From assembly GCA_022072405.1 (NCBI GenBank), contig JAJVHX010000021.1:22049-86048 (forward strand): 64,000 nucleotides of DNA. Reading direction: 5' to 3'. The DNA comes from Phycisphaerae bacterium (GTDB lineage Bacteria > Planctomycetota > Phycisphaerae > UBA1845 > CAIVHJ01). Shown here piece after piece: positions 52,951 through 61,093 of this stretch. Each line of letters opens with the position of its first letter. The stretch's first letter is position 1. The translations under genes were made by a program, and so were the position numbers. The notes below the pieces were generated by a model, which was not told the DNA's origin, searched no databases, and worked only from the letters and a program-made list of their open reading frames with translations.

Positions 52951-53976
52951 ATGAATTCAACGGTGATCGGACGAAAATTGACGAAGGCGGCGAATCTCCC
53001 TCAGTTGCTGAAGCGCCTGATTGGTGCCGGGCAGCAGGTGCTGGCACCGGTGCGGCAGGGTGAACGGGTCAGCTTTATGCCGGCGACTGATTTTTCAGCG
53101 GTGGACCTCGATTATGTACAGAGTGTCTGTTCCGCCAAGGAAGCGGTTTTTCCTCGTCATGAAATGATGATGAAGTTCACCCTCACCGGAAAAGATGTCG
53201 ACATGAAGCCGGTGGAATTGACGGCGAAACCGACCGTGCTGTTCGGCGTGCATCCCTGTGATGCGGCGAGTTTCACGACGCTGCGAGCGCTATTTACCTG
53301 GGATAGTCCGGATGAATATTTCGAAACGAAGCTGGACCATCTGACCGTGATCGGGCTGAGCTGCGCCATGGGTGACAGCTATTGCTTTTGCACTTCGCTG
53401 GGGAGCGGACCGGGCGATACCCGCGGCAGTGATATATTGCTGACCCGGCTGGGCGGCGGGCAGATTTTGGTTGAGGTACTTACGGAAAAAGGTCGAGCGC
53501 TGGTTGCATCGATGGCGGAACTATTTACTGCCGCCAACGGCCAGAAAAAAGATGACCATCTCGCGAAAATTGCCCGCCGCTTTGACGGCGAAAAAGTTAA
53601 GGCGCAACTACCCGAGCGGTTCAATCAAGTTGATCTCTGGCGCGAGCAGTCGATGCGCTGCATCGGTTGCGGAGCTTGTGCTTATGTGTGCCCGACTTGT
53701 AGTTGCTTTGACATTCAGGATGAACGGCAGCGCAACAGCGGTGAACGGCTGCGTTGCTGGGATTCCTGCGGATTCCGGCTTTTTACGCTGCATGCTTCCG
53801 GCCACAATCCACGCACGATGCAAAGCGAGCGCTGGCGGCAACGAGTCATGCATAAGTTTTCATACCAGCCGCAACGACTGGATGTGTGGGGCTGCGTGGG
53901 TTGCGGGCGATGCTCGCGTGGCTGCCCGGTTGATATGAATCTTGGTGAGCATCTGCAGCAACTGGCGGAGTTGTGA
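52951..53976 (+). CDS. flxB: FlxB-like 4Fe-4S protein (sulfhydrogenase beta type)
   Basis: A 341-residue protein like the beta subunit of sulfhydrogenases and AsrA. FGVHPCDAASFTTL and CAMGDSYCFCTSLGSGPGD are typical, with two [4Fe-4S] motifs near the C-terminus, CIGCGACAYVCPTC and CVGCGRCSRGCPVDMN. It wires FlxA to FlxC/FlxD. No hydrogenase subunits are present in the operon. Confidence 0.82.
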   Translation: MNSTVIGRKLTKAANLPQLLKRLIGAGQQVLAPVRQGERVSFMPATDFSAVDLDYVQSVCSAKEAVFPRHEMMMKFTLTGKDVDMKPVELTAKPTVLFGVHPCDAASFTTLRALFTWDSPDEYFETKLDHLTVIGLSCAMGDSYCFCTSLGSGPGDTRGSDILLTRLGGGQILVEVLTEKGRALVASMAELFTAANGQKKDDHLAKIARRFDGEKVKAQLPERFNQVDLWREQSMRCIGCGACAYVCPTCSCFDIQDERQRNSGERLRCWDSCGFRLFTLHASGHNPRTMQSERWRQRVMHKFSYQPQRLDVWGCVGCGRCSRGCPVDMNLGEHLQQLAEL

Positions 53977-53978
53977 TC

Positions 53979-54815
53979 ATGGTTAAGACGATATTTACCC
54001 CTTATCGCATGCGTATTGCCGCCGTAACGGAGGAAGCTCCGGCGGTGAAAACTTTCCGGCTGGAGTTTGTTGATCCGCAGGATGCGGAAAAATTCAAGTT
54101 CCGAGCCGGTCAATTCGGCGAGTACGGCGTTTTCGGTGAAGGGGAAAGCACCTTCTGTATCGCCTCACCGCCGACGCGTTCCGGTTATATTGAGTGCACG
54201 TTCCGCCAGGCCGGGCGGGTTACAACGGCGCTGTCTGATCGCGATCTGGGGGACATCATTGGATTTCGCGGACCTTACGGCAACACCTTTCCCATTGAGC
54301 AGTGGGAAGGTAAAAATCTGTTGTTTATCGCGGGCGGAATCGGTTTGCCGCCGATGCGCTGCGTGATCTGGAATGTGCTCGATCTGCGCGATCGTTATAA
54401 AGATGTCAGTATTGTATACGGTGCACGGACGGTGGCCGACTTGGTTTATAAAAATGAGCTGGCCGAGTGGGGTAGTCGCCCCGATGTGAATCTGCATATT
54501 ACAGTTGATCCCGGTGGGGAAACTCTGGAGTGGAAAGGTAAAATTGGTTTTGTTCCGAAAATTTTAGAAGAGGCCAAACCGACGGGGACTAACAGTATCG
54601 CCGTGGTGTGCGGCCCGCCCATCATGATCAAGCTAACTCTGCCGGTACTCGCCAAACTCGGTTTCGCACCGGAGCAGATTTATACAACACTTGAAAACCG
54701 TATGAAGTGCGGGCTTGGGAAATGTGGCCGATGCAATGTCGGTTCGGTAATGGTTTGTAAGGATGGCCCGGTATTTACTCTGGCTCAACTTGAGAAATTA
54801 CCACAAGAATATTAA
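53979..54815 (+). CDS. flxA: FlxA-like NAD(P)H-binding flavoprotein
   Basis: A 278-residue ferredoxin-NADP+-reductase-like protein. FAD region: FRAGQFGEYGVFGEGE and STFCIASPP. NAD(P) region: LLFIAGGIGLPPMRCVI and VVCGPPIMIKLTLPVL. The C-terminal CGLGKCGRCNVGSVMVCKDGP binds a [2Fe-2S] cluster, as in PyrK and hydrogenase gamma subunits. ATG at 53979 preferred to a GTG at 53973 that overlaps the flxB stop. It would oxidise NAD(P)H for the Hdr module or run in reverse. Confidence 0.88.
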   Translation: MVKTIFTPYRMRIAAVTEEAPAVKTFRLEFVDPQDAEKFKFRAGQFGEYGVFGEGESTFCIASPPTRSGYIECTFRQAGRVTTALSDRDLGDIIGFRGPYGNTFPIEQWEGKNLLFIAGGIGLPPMRCVIWNVLDLRDRYKDVSIVYGARTVADLVYKNELAEWGSRPDVNLHITVDPGGETLEWKGKIGFVPKILEEAKPTGTNSIAVVCGPPIMIKLTLPVLAKLGFAPEQIYTTLENRMKCGLGKCGRCNVGSVMVCKDGPVFTLAQLEKLPQEY

Positions 54816-55209
54816 TGCCTGAATTGTAAGCCGCCAGTCGGAAGGGCCTATATCCCCCCAAATCGGCGATATATCGCGATGCACTCGTTGCCATCAATGA
54901 ACTCTATACGCGCGAAGGCCGTTACGAAGATACGATTAAGCGCCAGGAGGAAGCGCAGCAGCGCTACCTTGATGATCCACGGACACGGCGAGTCACTTTT
55001 CTGCTGGCGGATGCTTATCGGCTGAGCTCCTGCTTTCCGGTAGGGCTCACTGAGTCATGGCACCCCCACATCGTCTTACTCAGTGTTACATCACCACTTA
55101 AAACACCCCGATCGTATGCACCACTATAACCAGCTGATTCTGGACAGACGCTCAATCGGTACCTATCATCCTCGCAATCTGAAATTCAACTAACTATAGG
55201 AGCAACGTC
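54816..55209. pseudogene. Gap with decayed TPR gene fragment
   Basis: Plus-strand codons from 54863 to about 55029 read SAIYRDALVAINELYTREGR, then a YEDTIKRQEEAQQRYLDDP and VTFLLADAYRLS stretch, clear tetratricopeptide-style protein. There is no start, no upstream continuation and no sensible continuation after 55030. It is the relic of a longer gene cut at both sides. An AGGAG lies just before the next gene. Confidence 0.6.
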
Positions 55210-55989
55210 ATGATCACGCGACGAGAAGCTTTGCAAAACGGAGCCGCTCTGGGTGGATGGTCGATCCTCGGCAGTCTGGGGCTGAGCAGTGCGGCGTTGG
55301 CGCAGGAATCTGCCCCGGCTGCCACTCAACCCGCCGATGCCGGCGAGGCTTCCTCGGAGATGATGATGGTTGAATATGCTCTGCCGCCTCTGCCCTACCC
55401 CTATGAAGCGCTGGAACCCTATATCAATGGCCGGACCATGCACATTCATCATCTGAAACATCACGCCGCCTACACCAAAAATCTGAACAATACCCTGGTG
55501 CAGCTGCAACTGGCTCGCGATCGCCAGGACTGGAACAACGTACAGGCTTTGTCGCGGGCGCTGTCGTTCAACGCCGGCGGCTATGTCAACCATATCATCT
55601 TCTTCTGCAACATGTGTGCGGCGCCCAAATCCGGATCGCTCAGTGGTGAGTTGATGAAACAATTGCAGCAGGATTACGGCAGCTTCGAAAAATTCAAGGA
55701 TCATTTCACCGCCGCAGCCCTGAAGGTCGAAGGGAACGGCTGGGCGGTGTTAGCCTGGCAGCCGTTGCTTATGCGCACCACCATCACCCAGATGCAAAGC
55801 CAGATGGACCTGAACCTGGTCGGCGCCATTCCGCTGCTCATGCTCGATGTCTGGGAACACGCCTATTATCTCGATTACCAGAATCAGCGCGACAAGTATA
55901 TCGAAGCCTGGTGGAACGTGGTCAACTGGAAAGATATCAGCGAACGATTGGGCGATGCCAAAAACGTCCGTATCCCTGTGCGAAATTAA
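55210..55989 (+). CDS. sod: Tat-exported Fe/Mn superoxide dismutase
   Basis: A 259-residue Fe/Mn SOD with an N-terminal Tat-like signal (TRREALQNGAALGGWSIL, cleaved after ALA) and a 20-residue linker. PLPYPYEALEPYI opens the fold. Metal ligands: the first His in MHIHHLKHHAAY (about H80), the His in GYVNHIIFF, and Asp and His in DVWEHAYYLDYQ. The usual Trp after NHxxF is Phe here. The product should remove superoxide in the periplasm. AGGAG precedes the ATG. Single gene, convergent with the lipoprotein that follows. Confidence 0.92.
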   Translation: MITRREALQNGAALGGWSILGSLGLSSAALAQESAPAATQPADAGEASSEMMMVEYALPPLPYPYEALEPYINGRTMHIHHLKHHAAYTKNLNNTLVQLQLARDRQDWNNVQALSRALSFNAGGYVNHIIFFCNMCAAPKSGSLSGELMKQLQQDYGSFEKFKDHFTAAALKVEGNGWAVLAWQPLLMRTTITQMQSQMDLNLVGAIPLLMLDVWEHAYYLDYQNQRDKYIEAWWNVVNWKDISERLGDAKNVRIPVRN

Positions 55990-56005
55990 CGGGTTGTTCA
56001 GCTCT

Positions 56006-56776
56006 TCAAGGCGCCAGCGACTCGACGATGCGGCGGGCGATGATCTGCGCCCCTTCATCGTTGGGGTGCGTGCAGTCGCGGTAATGGTCCAGGTCGCTGA
56101 GAAATTCTTCCTGGTCCATTCGTAGATCAGCCAGGCTGGCGTGAGTCTGCTCGGCGACTTCGGCGATCAGTTGATTTAAAGCGGCCACATATTCATTGGC
56201 CCGGGCGGCCTCCTCGCTGTTCAACTGGTTTCCGCCAAAGGCCGGGCAATCTTCCAGTCCTTCCGGGATGGGGGCGTAGTTGACCATCAGCACCACCCAG
56301 CCGTTCTGTTGCGCGCGGGTGATGGTGGCGGTCATCTCCTCGGTCAGATCCGCGAGCAGATTCTGCCACTCTTGTGTGTAAGGATATTCGGGATCATTTA
56401 ACGAAATGGCCAACCCCGGATCGCGCTGAGCAACAAAACCGACCATATCAGCCCCACCCAGGTAATAGATCAGCAGCTCCAGATTGGGATAAATTTCAGC
56501 TGCCACCACCGAATCCAACTGCTGGAACCCTTCGGCAACGGTTCGGCCACCGACACCATCCACGCTGAATTCCTCGTCCGGCCAATCTAGCTCGGCAGCC
56601 AGATAGCGTGGATAGGTGAGTTGGTCTGCACTGCCGGTGATAGAATCTCCCAAAGCCCAGTAACGAATCTCCGGCTGAACCACTGGCCCACATCCTCCCA
56701 TTCCAACGCATAAAACGATGAACCCGATCAGTTCAACGATATGAACCTGATAAGTTTTGCAATTATATAACCCCAT
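56006..56776 (-). CDS. SGNH/GDSL hydrolase, probable lipoprotein
   Basis: A 256-residue SGNH-fold esterase. ALGDSITG (Ser45) is block I, YYLGGADM stands for block III, and DCTHPNDEG carries the Asp-x-x-His dyad. A hydrophobic N-terminus ends in GMGGC (Cys29), an acceptable lipobox although residue -3 is Met. It probably deacylates a cell-envelope or extracellular ester. Convergent with the SOD gene, 16 bp between stops. Confidence 0.8.
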   Translation of the reverse strand: MGLYNCKTYQVHIVELIGFIVLCVGMGGCGPVVQPEIRYWALGDSITGSADQLTYPRYLAAELDWPDEEFSVDGVGGRTVAEGFQQLDSVVAAEIYPNLELLIYYLGGADMVGFVAQRDPGLAISLNDPEYPYTQEWQNLLADLTEEMTATITRAQQNGWVVLMVNYAPIPEGLEDCPAFGGNQLNSEEAARANEYVAALNQLIAEVAEQTHASLADLRMDQEEFLSDLDHYRDCTHPNDEGAQIIARRIVESLAP

Positions 56777-57043
56777 AATTCACATATAGTAATGAGGATT
56801 AAGTGTTTCAGTCAAACTGACCCCTGCTGTTGCGGTTCTGACTAAGATTCCTTAAGCATAAAGCATCGATTTCACCTGGACTGAGCCGGATCGGGATCGA
56901 TCCGCTCTATTCATCACGCTATTCTAACCGCCGCTCTCTTGCATCCATTTTCATCAGCGTAGTAGAATAATGGACTAATTAACGCGTCAGTGTCCGACGC
57001 CTGTCTTACGCTCCGACGATCTAATTCACGAAAGGAACTATTC

Positions 57044-57814
57044 ATGTCCAAGTCACGGTTACTGTCCGTATTATGTCCGTTATTCGTGGTGCTGGTTGCT
57101 GGTCCAGCCTTCGGTGAAACTCCGGAAGAACTGCTCAAGCGGGTGACCGAAAAGAACAAGGCGATGACCTCCGCCACTTACAAGACTCACAGTATCACCA
57201 AAAGCATGGGTTTTGAATCGGAAGACAAATCCACGGTATGGATGACGATTTCCGGCGAAACCATGAAGATGCGCAGCGAAGGCGAAAGCCAGCAGAAAAT
57301 GGCCGGCACCGAACAGCAGTCCAAGACGCTGGTGGTCAGCGATGGCGAAATTCTGTGGAGCCAGGTGGAAACCGGCGGCCAGACCAATGTGTCCAAAATG
57401 AAAGCCAACAAGACCAGCCCGTTTGATTATTCCCCGATTCTGAACATGGGTAAAGCCACCGTTAAGGATGCGGAAGATGTCAATGGTGAAAAATGCGACG
57501 TGCTGGAAATCGTGATGGATCAGGGCGGACAGAAAGCCACGACCCTGATGTACTTCAGCCAAAAGAGCGGCATGATGCTCAAGAGCGTCACCACCGGCGA
57601 ACAGATGGAAAGCACCACCCTGATCACCGATGTGCAGATCAACGTCTCCATTCCGGATGACAAATTCTCTTACACCGCACCCGCCGGTGTGGAAGTTATG
57701 GATATGACCAACATGCCGGGCATGGGTGGCACGGAAGAAGCCCCTTCTGAAGGCACACCGAAGGAAGGGACGCCGACCGAAGGTGGCGATAAAGAAGGCG
57801 CTCCCAAGGAATAA
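57044..57814 (+). CDS. Exported LolA-like protein (paralogue 1)
   Basis: A 256-residue protein with a signal peptide (LLSVLCPLFVVLVAGPAFG) and a beta-rich domain of the LolA/outer-membrane-lipoprotein-carrier type: ETPEELLKRVTEKNKAMTS, then alternating strands with TLVVSDGEILWSQ and YFSQKSGMMLKSV. The C-terminal 30 residues are a Glu/Gly/Thr/Pro tail. ATG at 57044 after AAAGGAA; an upstream in-frame start at 56990 is not supported. It shares layout and motifs with the next gene. True LolA function is doubtful because the classical Arg/Pro features are not apparent. Confidence 0.65.
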   Translation: MSKSRLLSVLCPLFVVLVAGPAFGETPEELLKRVTEKNKAMTSATYKTHSITKSMGFESEDKSTVWMTISGETMKMRSEGESQQKMAGTEQQSKTLVVSDGEILWSQVETGGQTNVSKMKANKTSPFDYSPILNMGKATVKDAEDVNGEKCDVLEIVMDQGGQKATTLMYFSQKSGMMLKSVTTGEQMESTTLITDVQINVSIPDDKFSYTAPAGVEVMDMTNMPGMGGTEEAPSEGTPKEGTPTEGGDKEGAPKE

Positions 57815-57873
57815 GCATCTGTTTCTGAGCGAGCTGCTTATGAGCGCAGCCGTTTCCTAGTTGATTTTTTTTG

Positions 57874-57910
57874 ATCGGGCGGGTGGGTGCTTCACTCGCC
57901 CGATTTTTTC
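57874..57910 (+). terminator. Rho-independent terminator
   Basis: ATCGGGCG (57874-57881) pairs with CGCCCGAT (57897-57904), loop of 15 nt, followed by a T-run. It lies 60 bp after paralogue 1, so the two LolA-like genes are probably separate transcripts. Confidence 0.75.
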
Positions 57911-57973
57911 TCTTACTCGTACCGGTAGAGGGCAACTGCCGATGAAGAGCAGCGGCCAGAGAAGGAGTCCGAA

Positions 57974-58780
57974 ATGTTTGCACGACGTAGCGGAGCGCGG
58001 CTGAGTCTGGTATTGGCGATCGCAGCATTCTCCGGCCAGGCCGCCTGGGCGGCGGAAACACCGGAAGAACTGCTGAACCGCATGGAAGCCAAATTCAAGG
58101 ATTTCAAAACCATCAGCCTGACCTCGCGGATGTCGCTGCAATCACCCTTTGCCCAGATCGAGGCGGTGACGCAGTCCAAAATGTGGCGCGACGGCGAAAC
58201 CGTTCGCACCCGATCCGAACGCGACATCAACCGGACCGATCCGAACGGCCAGGCCCGCCAGATCAGTTCACTGGTCGTCAATGACGGCCAGTTCCAATGG
58301 ACGGAAGACAAGGAAGGCGAACAGGTCAACGTGACCAAACGACCCGCTCCGCCTCAACAGCCGCTGGATTACAGCCAGTTGCGCGAAAAACTGAAAACCG
58401 GCCAGGTCACCCTCAAGGATCCCGAAGAGATCAAAGGCGAACCCTGTGCTGTGCTGGAACTGGTCGTGACGGCTCCGCAACCCGAAACCGTAAAATACTG
58501 GTTCAGCGAAAAGAACGGCATGATGGTGAAATTTGTCAGCCAGGGCGCCATGTCCAGCACCACGACGCTGGAAGTGGAAGGAATCAAGTTTGATGAAGCG
58601 CTGGATGCGGCGCTGTTCACCTATACACCGCCTGCAGGTGTCGATGTGAAGGATCTGACCGCACCCACCAGTGCACCCGCCAGCCAGCCGACGACTCAAC
58701 CGGCGGCGGAGGCCCCGTCGGCCGCCCCGACGCCATCAGCAACACCGGCACCGACTACCGCTCCGGCTGCGGGTTCGTAA
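57974..58780 (+). CDS. Exported LolA-like protein (paralogue 2)
   Basis: A 268-residue paralogue of the gene at 57044. Signal peptide LSLVLAIAAFSGQAAWA, then ETPEELLNRMEAKFKDFKT. SLVVNDGQFQWTED and WFSEKNGMMVKFV match the equivalent strands of paralogue 1. The C-terminal 45 residues are a low-complexity Ala/Pro/Thr tail, different from the acidic tail of paralogue 1. GGAG precedes the ATG. The tails may cross or contact the cell wall. Function unknown. Confidence 0.65.
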   Translation: MFARRSGARLSLVLAIAAFSGQAAWAAETPEELLNRMEAKFKDFKTISLTSRMSLQSPFAQIEAVTQSKMWRDGETVRTRSERDINRTDPNGQARQISSLVVNDGQFQWTEDKEGEQVNVTKRPAPPQQPLDYSQLREKLKTGQVTLKDPEEIKGEPCAVLELVVTAPQPETVKYWFSEKNGMMVKFVSQGAMSSTTTLEVEGIKFDEALDAALFTYTPPAGVDVKDLTAPTSAPASQPTTQPAAEAPSAAPTPSATPAPTTAPAAGS

Positions 58781-58807
58781 TCTGACCGACCCGCTGGAGG
58801 CGACCGC

Positions 58808-59134
58808 TCAGTTGTTGGTGAGCTGATTGTGGGGTTCTGGTATGGTAGGCTTGGCCGTTGTCGACGCGGGCAATGACCAAGCCCCTTTGTTCATGTCGAC
58901 CCCAACCAGCATCTTCTCATCGGGCGGTACATTCTGCACCGTGCCACAGATGGGACATTGCACCAGTTTGCCCTGATGGCGTAATGAAATCCGCAACCGT
59001 TGACCACAATGGCACAGCAGCTTGATTTCATCGATGCGCATCAACCAGGCATCGCGGACCAGCGCCGCCGCCGTTCGCAGGCTTAACCGACTAGTGACTG
59101 CTTTACCATCCGGCCCGTTTTGCCGCATGATCAA
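58808..59134 (-). CDS. Small zinc-ribbon protein
   Basis: Up to 108 residues. A zinc ribbon is formed by CHCGQRLRISLRHQGKLVQC with CPIC, the RLR-x-S-x-x-GK-x-x-QCP-IC pattern often seen in planctomycete proteins. The first 31 residues look less conserved; a start at 59041 (MRIDEIKLL) is an alternative. The C-terminus is Pro/Thr-rich. Convergent with paralogue 2. Coding status rests on the ribbon. Confidence 0.5.
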   Translation of the reverse strand: MIMRQNGPDGKAVTSRLSLRTAAALVRDAWLMRIDEIKLLCHCGQRLRISLRHQGKLVQCPICGTVQNVPPDEKMLVGVDMNKGAWSLPASTTAKPTIPEPHNQLTNN

Positions 59135-59238
59135 CCCATCCTGTGAATAACTGCTGATGTAACCCTGAGGTAATGTAAGAGATTTTCAGCTGTTCTGCTG
59201 GCAAATAACGGCGCCGATGGTCTATTTTTTCAGCGGGT

Positions 59239-59363
59239 GGGTCCGAAAAATGAGCAGCCGATAAAATAGTGGTCGTCGTCTGCAATTCCGCTCCTCGGAC
59301 AAATTTCATGGCCGGCAATAATGTTAAAATCGGATCAGGCAGGGTCCGAAAAATGACCAACCG
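59239..59363. repeat. Pair of 22-nt direct repeats
   Basis: Units at 59239-59260 and 59342-59363, both beginning GGGTCCGAAAAATGA and ending in CCG, with two differences. Spacing is 103 bp. They could be ends left by a mobile element or a duplicated binding site. Confidence 0.5.
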
Positions 59364-59432
59364 GTGTTGTCTACAGGCTGGTCACCAGTTCGAACACACT
59401 CGAGCAGTTTACAAAATCGCCAATAGAGACTT

Positions 59433-59457
59433 CGCGCGGGCTAAAGCCGGCGGCGCT
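59433..59457. repeat. REP-like element, second copy
   Basis: CGCGCGGGCTAAAGCCGGCG with a GGCT-AA-AGCC hairpin core; related to the element at 51554. Confidence 0.4.
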
Positions 59458-59699
59458 CTGAATTATAGAACCGGTTCCACCTTTCATGGATGCTGTACCT
59501 CCGAGATGAATATATTACTTATTTATGCAGATTCCGTTAAACAGGGAAGTGCCCGGGTCGGTTTCTTCTAATTTACCGTTTCTGTTTATTACGGGGCTTG
59601 CCGAGTACAAATAGATTTTTCTACAATCAGTAGTGTCCATGCACAATGGGTGCATAAAACCAAATATTGAACGTGGTCCAACCATAAAAGGGGTCTATC

Positions 59700-60644
59700 A
59701 TAAGCGGGTCCATTGTACTGCTGGCGGTCGCTGCACTCTGTGGCGCGGGACCGGATACCACCCTGCTGATCAATTATCAGGGCACACCCGCCACCTCTCC
59801 GAATTATCTCGACGGCTTGATGGCGATTTATTATCCGGATGACCACTGTGCCGTCTCCTCCGGTTGTGCGATCGATCCTCGTCCGGTGTTGGCGATTTAT
59901 CGGGGCGGAAATGCGAACCCCACTGCCGAGCAGTTGTTGACATCGAAACAAACCGTCATTGTTCAGGAACTGCTCAGCCGGGAGTTTATAGTCGCCATGG
60001 TGAATTACCCGGTACTCGAGCTGGGCGATGATCCGACCACCGCCACAGCGGCGGTGGGTTACTCGATTCAATACCTGCGGGCCCACAGCGCGGAACTGAA
60101 TATCGAGCCGGAGGCGGTGATGGCGCTGGGACGTTCGCACGGCGGATTGCGCAGCCTGGAAAATGCGCTACGCTTCGATTATCAGCAGCCGCATGCCGCC
60201 GACCCGATATTGCACGAATCCTCCATCCCCAACGCCCTGGTGGTGCGTTCGGCGGTTACGCATCTGCCGTGCATCGATGCGGAACAGTTCGATTCGGAAT
60301 TGGTCAAGATATTGATTGGCGATTTGACGGTCATGAGCGAAACGGAGAAGTTCCGCCGCTCTGCCACAAGCTGGTTATTGTATATGGAACGCCCCTATAC
60401 GCCGCCGATGCTGCTGGCGTATAGTCTGGACGACTCTACGACCGCCCCTTGCGGTGAAATTATTGATCCTCATGATGGCACTTTCGGCCTGGTCTTCTGG
60501 CGATATCTGAAAATCTATGCCCGGCAGAAAAATCAGAGCGAACTGCTGGCAAAGTGCGGATTACTGGATTTCTCCGCACAATCTGAGGCTGAAACAGCCG
60601 TACTGATCGCCGACTGGCTGGAAGCTCGCCTCCAGGATCCCTGA
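59700..60644 (+). CDS. Exported alpha/beta-hydrolase-like protein with abnormal start
   Basis: The frame is closed by TAA at 59685 and reads ISGSIVLLAVAALCGAGPDT, a good signal peptide, before the mature domain. No ATG, GTG or TTG is in place; an ATA at 59700 stands eight bases after AAGGGG, where an ATG is expected. Internal starts (TTG 59817, ATG 59820) would lose the signal. The domain has VLAIYRGGNANP (oxyanion-side strand), a nucleophile elbow ALGRSHGG (Ser) and a late LLAYSLDDSTT acid region, as in peptidase S9/dienelactone-hydrolase-like folds. Possibly a pseudogene by start-codon loss. Substrate unknown. Confidence 0.6.
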   Translation: MSGSIVLLAVAALCGAGPDTTLLINYQGTPATSPNYLDGLMAIYYPDDHCAVSSGCAIDPRPVLAIYRGGNANPTAEQLLTSKQTVIVQELLSREFIVAMVNYPVLELGDDPTTATAAVGYSIQYLRAHSAELNIEPEAVMALGRSHGGLRSLENALRFDYQQPHAADPILHESSIPNALVVRSAVTHLPCIDAEQFDSELVKILIGDLTVMSETEKFRRSATSWLLYMERPYTPPMLLAYSLDDSTTAPCGEIIDPHDGTFGLVFWRYLKIYARQKNQSELLAKCGLLDFSAQSEAETAVLIADWLEARLQDP

Positions 60645-60801
60645 TCCATAAACATGCGTCGATAAATCAGATGGCTCACCACGGCTCAGCGCTCGTGCGT
60701 GGGCTTTCTAATTGCGCAGCGATCAGCGGATGAGTCACCCTGATGGTTCCGGATCAGCCGATCCGGTTGGCTGAGGCAGTTATTCGGGGAGGAGGCTTGC
60801 C

Positions 60802-61017
60802 GTGACTATCCCAACCTTTTTACGGAATATCCTGTCGCCGCTGTTGTCGCGCAAGGTGCGGGTGGCCTTGGCAACGGTGCTGGCGGCGTATGCGGCGCAG
60901 GCGGGCCTGGCGGTCAGCGAGGAGGTGCTCTACACCATTATGGGCGTAGGTATTTCGCTGATCCTGGGTATTGCCCACGAAGATGCCGGAAAATATTCCG
61001 CCCCACTGGCCAGTTGA
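60802..61017 (+). CDS. Small membrane protein, possible holin
   Basis: A 71-residue protein with one or two hydrophobic segments (VALATVLAAYAAQAGLAV, LYTIMGVGISLILGIA) and a short charged end. GTG start after GGAGGAGG. It heads a run of six small plus-strand genes with phage-like features; size and topology fit a holin, but a lone membrane protein cannot be excluded. Confidence 0.45.
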   Translation: MTIPTFLRNILSPLLSRKVRVALATVLAAYAAQAGLAVSEEVLYTIMGVGISLILGIAHEDAGKYSAPLAS

Positions 61018-61093
61018 TAAGACCCGACCCACCGTGCTCCTTCGACCCGAAACTGTACTCGGCCACCCAATGCCTTATTAATCGAGTAAATGC

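Larger units (their letters stand above)
59135..59699. other. Non-coding region with short direct repeats
   Basis: No frame here is convincing (85- and 100-codon frames lack RBS and motifs). It contains two 22-nt direct repeats starting GGGTCCGAAAAATGA at 59239 and 59342 (20 of 22 identical) and a REP-like element at 59433-59457. It looks like debris of mobile DNA. Confidence 0.5.

Noticed and set aside
52013..53047. 344-codon minus-strand frame
   Set aside because: Antisense of flxD, flxC and flxB, whose Fe-S motifs are clear.
59103..59571. Frames of 85 and 100 codons in the repeat-bearing gap
   Set aside because: Neither has an RBS or motif, and they overlap repeats in both strands.
60749..60766. 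CCGGATC/GATCCGG dyad before the holin-like gene
   Set aside because: Short and without a T-run or promoter context; not enough to call a terminator or operator.
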